Of a stretch of DNA of 64,000 bases, positions 61,997-64,000 are shown piece after piece. The position numbers and the translations under genes are program-made. This stretch comes from Elysia chlorotica (Eukaryota; Mollusca; Gastropoda; Plakobranchidae). Where the stretch lies: assembly GCA_003991915.1 (NCBI GenBank), contig RQTK01000056.1, forward strand, positions 295,669 through 359,668. Direction: 5' to 3'. The notes under the pieces are model-generated. The model was not told the DNA's origin. It searched no databases and saw only the letters and a program-made list of their open reading frames with translations. The first letter of the stretch is position 1, and each line of letters opens with the position of its first letter.

Positions 61997-63898
61997 AAAT
62001 GGGTTATTTAGAGCACAAGATTTATGTGTTTATTTGTTGTTTACAGGGGGGTTGTATCTGTGTGCGTGTGTGGGGGGATCAAATACCTTCTAACACCATA
62101 GAAAATATTTTATTAGATCTTTGGGATAGTAGAAATTTTTGGAGAACCGAGATAGTCAAATTTTCTAACATAACTTAAAAGCAATGTACCACTTTTATCA
62201 GTGATACTGTAGGCTACTTCTAACGTAATTATTATATATAATTCGCTTGGCTATGATCAGGTTCTCTTCCAATCACGCCTAAACGCTTTTTGTGTTCTCG
62301 ATCTTAATTAATTAGTTCAATATAATTTCAAACTAACATGCGCTCATACCACAACGTAGAAAAATACAACCAAAAAGATCCAGGAAGAAGGTGTGGTAGC
62401 CCTTTAAGGCCTTTTTATTTCATTATTAGACGTAATGGATGCTTGAAGTGCAATGTCAGGCCTAAAAGTTTTGCATTGAGGGACAGGCAGATGGGCCGAA
62501 TCTACGTGGGTCTCAGTCGCTGATGGGTAATTAGTTTGGGTGCCCAAGTTTGGGTTGGGCTGAGTTAAGTTTGTTAGCACCCAATACCAGCCCTGTAATA
62601 TTTTATGGGCTATATTGCACACACTTCTCAAAACAATGTTACGCGCTGCCACACAAAGACAGAACGGGGATACCATTACTCATGTTTCTGCCGGACACAC
62701 TATACTGACAACATCCCAACCAGTAGGGAACGAAAATGGACAAATACAATATTTTACCGTTTGCTTAGGCAAAAGAGAGCAAGCTCAGAGACGACTGGAC
62801 TAAACAACAACATACCGTTCGTGGGTTTCAAACCAGGAGCCTCTTGATTGGGAGACCAACACTCTACCACTTGCACTGGTTCTCTCCAGTTTGAGAGACG
62901 GGTTATGTGGTCAGAACCTGTCCGAATTTCAGTGATTGACAGGATAATTAGTTCGGGTGCCGAACTTGGGATGGCTTCGAATGTCTGAGACTCAATGATT
63001 TCGGATCTCAAGATCTGGATGCAGAGGACAAGGCTGGGGCATCTTTATCTGCTACTTCCTGGATTGGAGTTGAGACATGTTAAAAAACGGGTTTTAGAAA
63101 ATAATTGGGAAAGCCTTTTTTTTTTACTATGAACTGAATTTAAGCATATGTAAGACGATATCGATTTTGGAGTAAGGGCAGACGTTGTTTTCAATATTGG
63201 CCAAATTTTCTAGGTCATTAGTGCAGACTTGTTAAAATAAATGTAGGACATTTTGTGCAGTATTTATTGATTTAGCCTACTAGCATTTTTAATGCAGTAA
63301 CGACAAAGAAAGAAAGAGAGGGAGAGAGTAAGGGCAGACTTTGTTTACAAAAATGGCTAAATTTTTTAGGTCATCAGTGCAGACTTGTTACAATACATGG
63401 AGGGCATTTTGTGCAGTATTTATTGATTTAGCGTACATATTGGTAGGCATTTTATTGCAGTAAGGACAGAGAAAAAGATAGAGAAAGGGGTGAGGGGAGA
63501 GAAAGAGTTATAAAAGAAAAAAAGAGAGTGAGGAGAGATACATAGAGATAGTGATATAGAAGAGTAGATAGACACACGGATAAACATACAGACACAGACA
63601 GGCAGGTTTACATACTAACCGTCACGCAGTCAGACCGAATCACAGACATAAAAAGATAGCTTTAAGAGAGAGGAAAAAAACGAAAAATAAGTATTCGAAA
63701 CAATCAAATTAATGTTAAGAAAAAAAGATAACACAAAAGCATAAAATGCATTGAAACCCAATCACCACTCATATTTCTCAAGAACCGCTCACCAAGTGTT
63801 AACAACTGAGCCATGCGAATTCATTTGGCCGACAGGAGATCGGACAGTCGAGATCTCTCTCTCTCTCTCTCTCTCGTCACGATCCTTCCCCTCCCTGT
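61997..63898. other. Right-hand intergenic stretch
   Basis: Apart from the SINE B copy it holds a 156-bp tandem duplication (63171-63326 and 63327-63482) starting AGTAAGGGCAGAC, GA-rich sequence to about 63545, and (CT)n at 63854-63875. No gene was seen. Confidence 0.5.
62540..62885 (-). repeat. Near-complete SINE family B copy
   Basis: On the minus strand: a tRNA-like head (AGTGGTAGAGTGTTGGTC, box B TGGTTTGAAACCC), then TGGTTGGGATGTTGTCAGTA, then AGTAATGGTATCCCCGTTCT and the tail GGTATTGGGTGCTAACAAAC. This copy shows that the head fragments and the body fragments elsewhere belong to one family of about 350 bp. Confidence 0.5.
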
Positions 63899-64000
63899 CA
63901 CGTAATGCGTGAGCAGGCACACGTGAAACCAATACAGCCCGCCGGTCGACTTGCCAATCTTGTGTATCAAGTGTCCAGGAACTGGAAGGAATGGCCCAGC
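63899..64000 (+). other. GC-richer open stretch at right edge
   Basis: From 63908 an ATG-initiated plus frame (MREQAHVKPIQPAGRLANLV…) stays open to the edge. The minus strand is also open. The base composition rises sharply compared with the flanks, as at a coding exon or promoter. It is too short to decide. Confidence 0.5.

Overview
The window looks like a stretch of lophotrochozoan animal DNA, most likely a gastropod mollusc (inference). It is AT-rich, its genes are split by GT-AG introns, it is full of microsatellites and decayed retroposons, and the palindromic word AGATCTAGATCT recurs throughout. There are no bacterial-style operons and no CRISPR array. Nearly all long open frames are simple-repeat or chance frames; the real genes were found by joining short exons whose splice phases agree.

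Three protein genes are supported, all on the minus strand. (1) 499-7689: the first four coding exons of a vasculin-like gene (GPBP1/GPBP1L1 family) that runs off the left edge; a promoter-like block with YY1-type and ZNF143/Staf-type motifs lies at about 11.31-11.34 kb. (2) 21742-35187: a complete 16-exon gene for the nuclear-pore membrane nucleoporin NDC1, about 575 residues, with six membrane spans and the conserved SLSQPGGHP segment. (3) 43152-47018: a five-exon gene for a 355-residue leucine-rich-repeat protein with a charged serine-rich tail and a basic, NLS-like C-terminus. On the plus strand a single orphan exon (48142-48307) encodes the first half of a C-type lectin domain, directly behind an almost perfect 26-bp minisatellite.

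The rest is dominated by mobile DNA. It includes a 557-bp non-autonomous Helitron (12585-13141), a LINE ORF1/endonuclease relic (about 13.2-14.7 kb, plus), a CR1-like LINE relic (about 17.04-18.45 kb, minus), the RNase H end of a LINE with a one-base frameshift (about 38.08-38.70 kb, plus) and a decayed Tx1/L1-like LINE (about 50.86-55.5 kb, plus). The last is interrupted by two head-to-tail copies of a TTAA-flanked TIR element, one of which carries a MADF-domain relic. A 227-bp MITE sits in a vasculin intron. At least two tRNA-related SINE families are scattered on both strands.

The genes do not form an evident pathway; they appear to be ordinary neighbouring housekeeping-type loci. The most unusual structures are the tandem TTAA element nested in the LINE, a motif recurring about every 165-180 bp inside a vasculin intron (about 1.3-2.2 kb), the composite SINE-like family, the lectin exon fused to a pyrimidine minisatellite, and a guanine-rich minisatellite at 59.06-59.62 kb.
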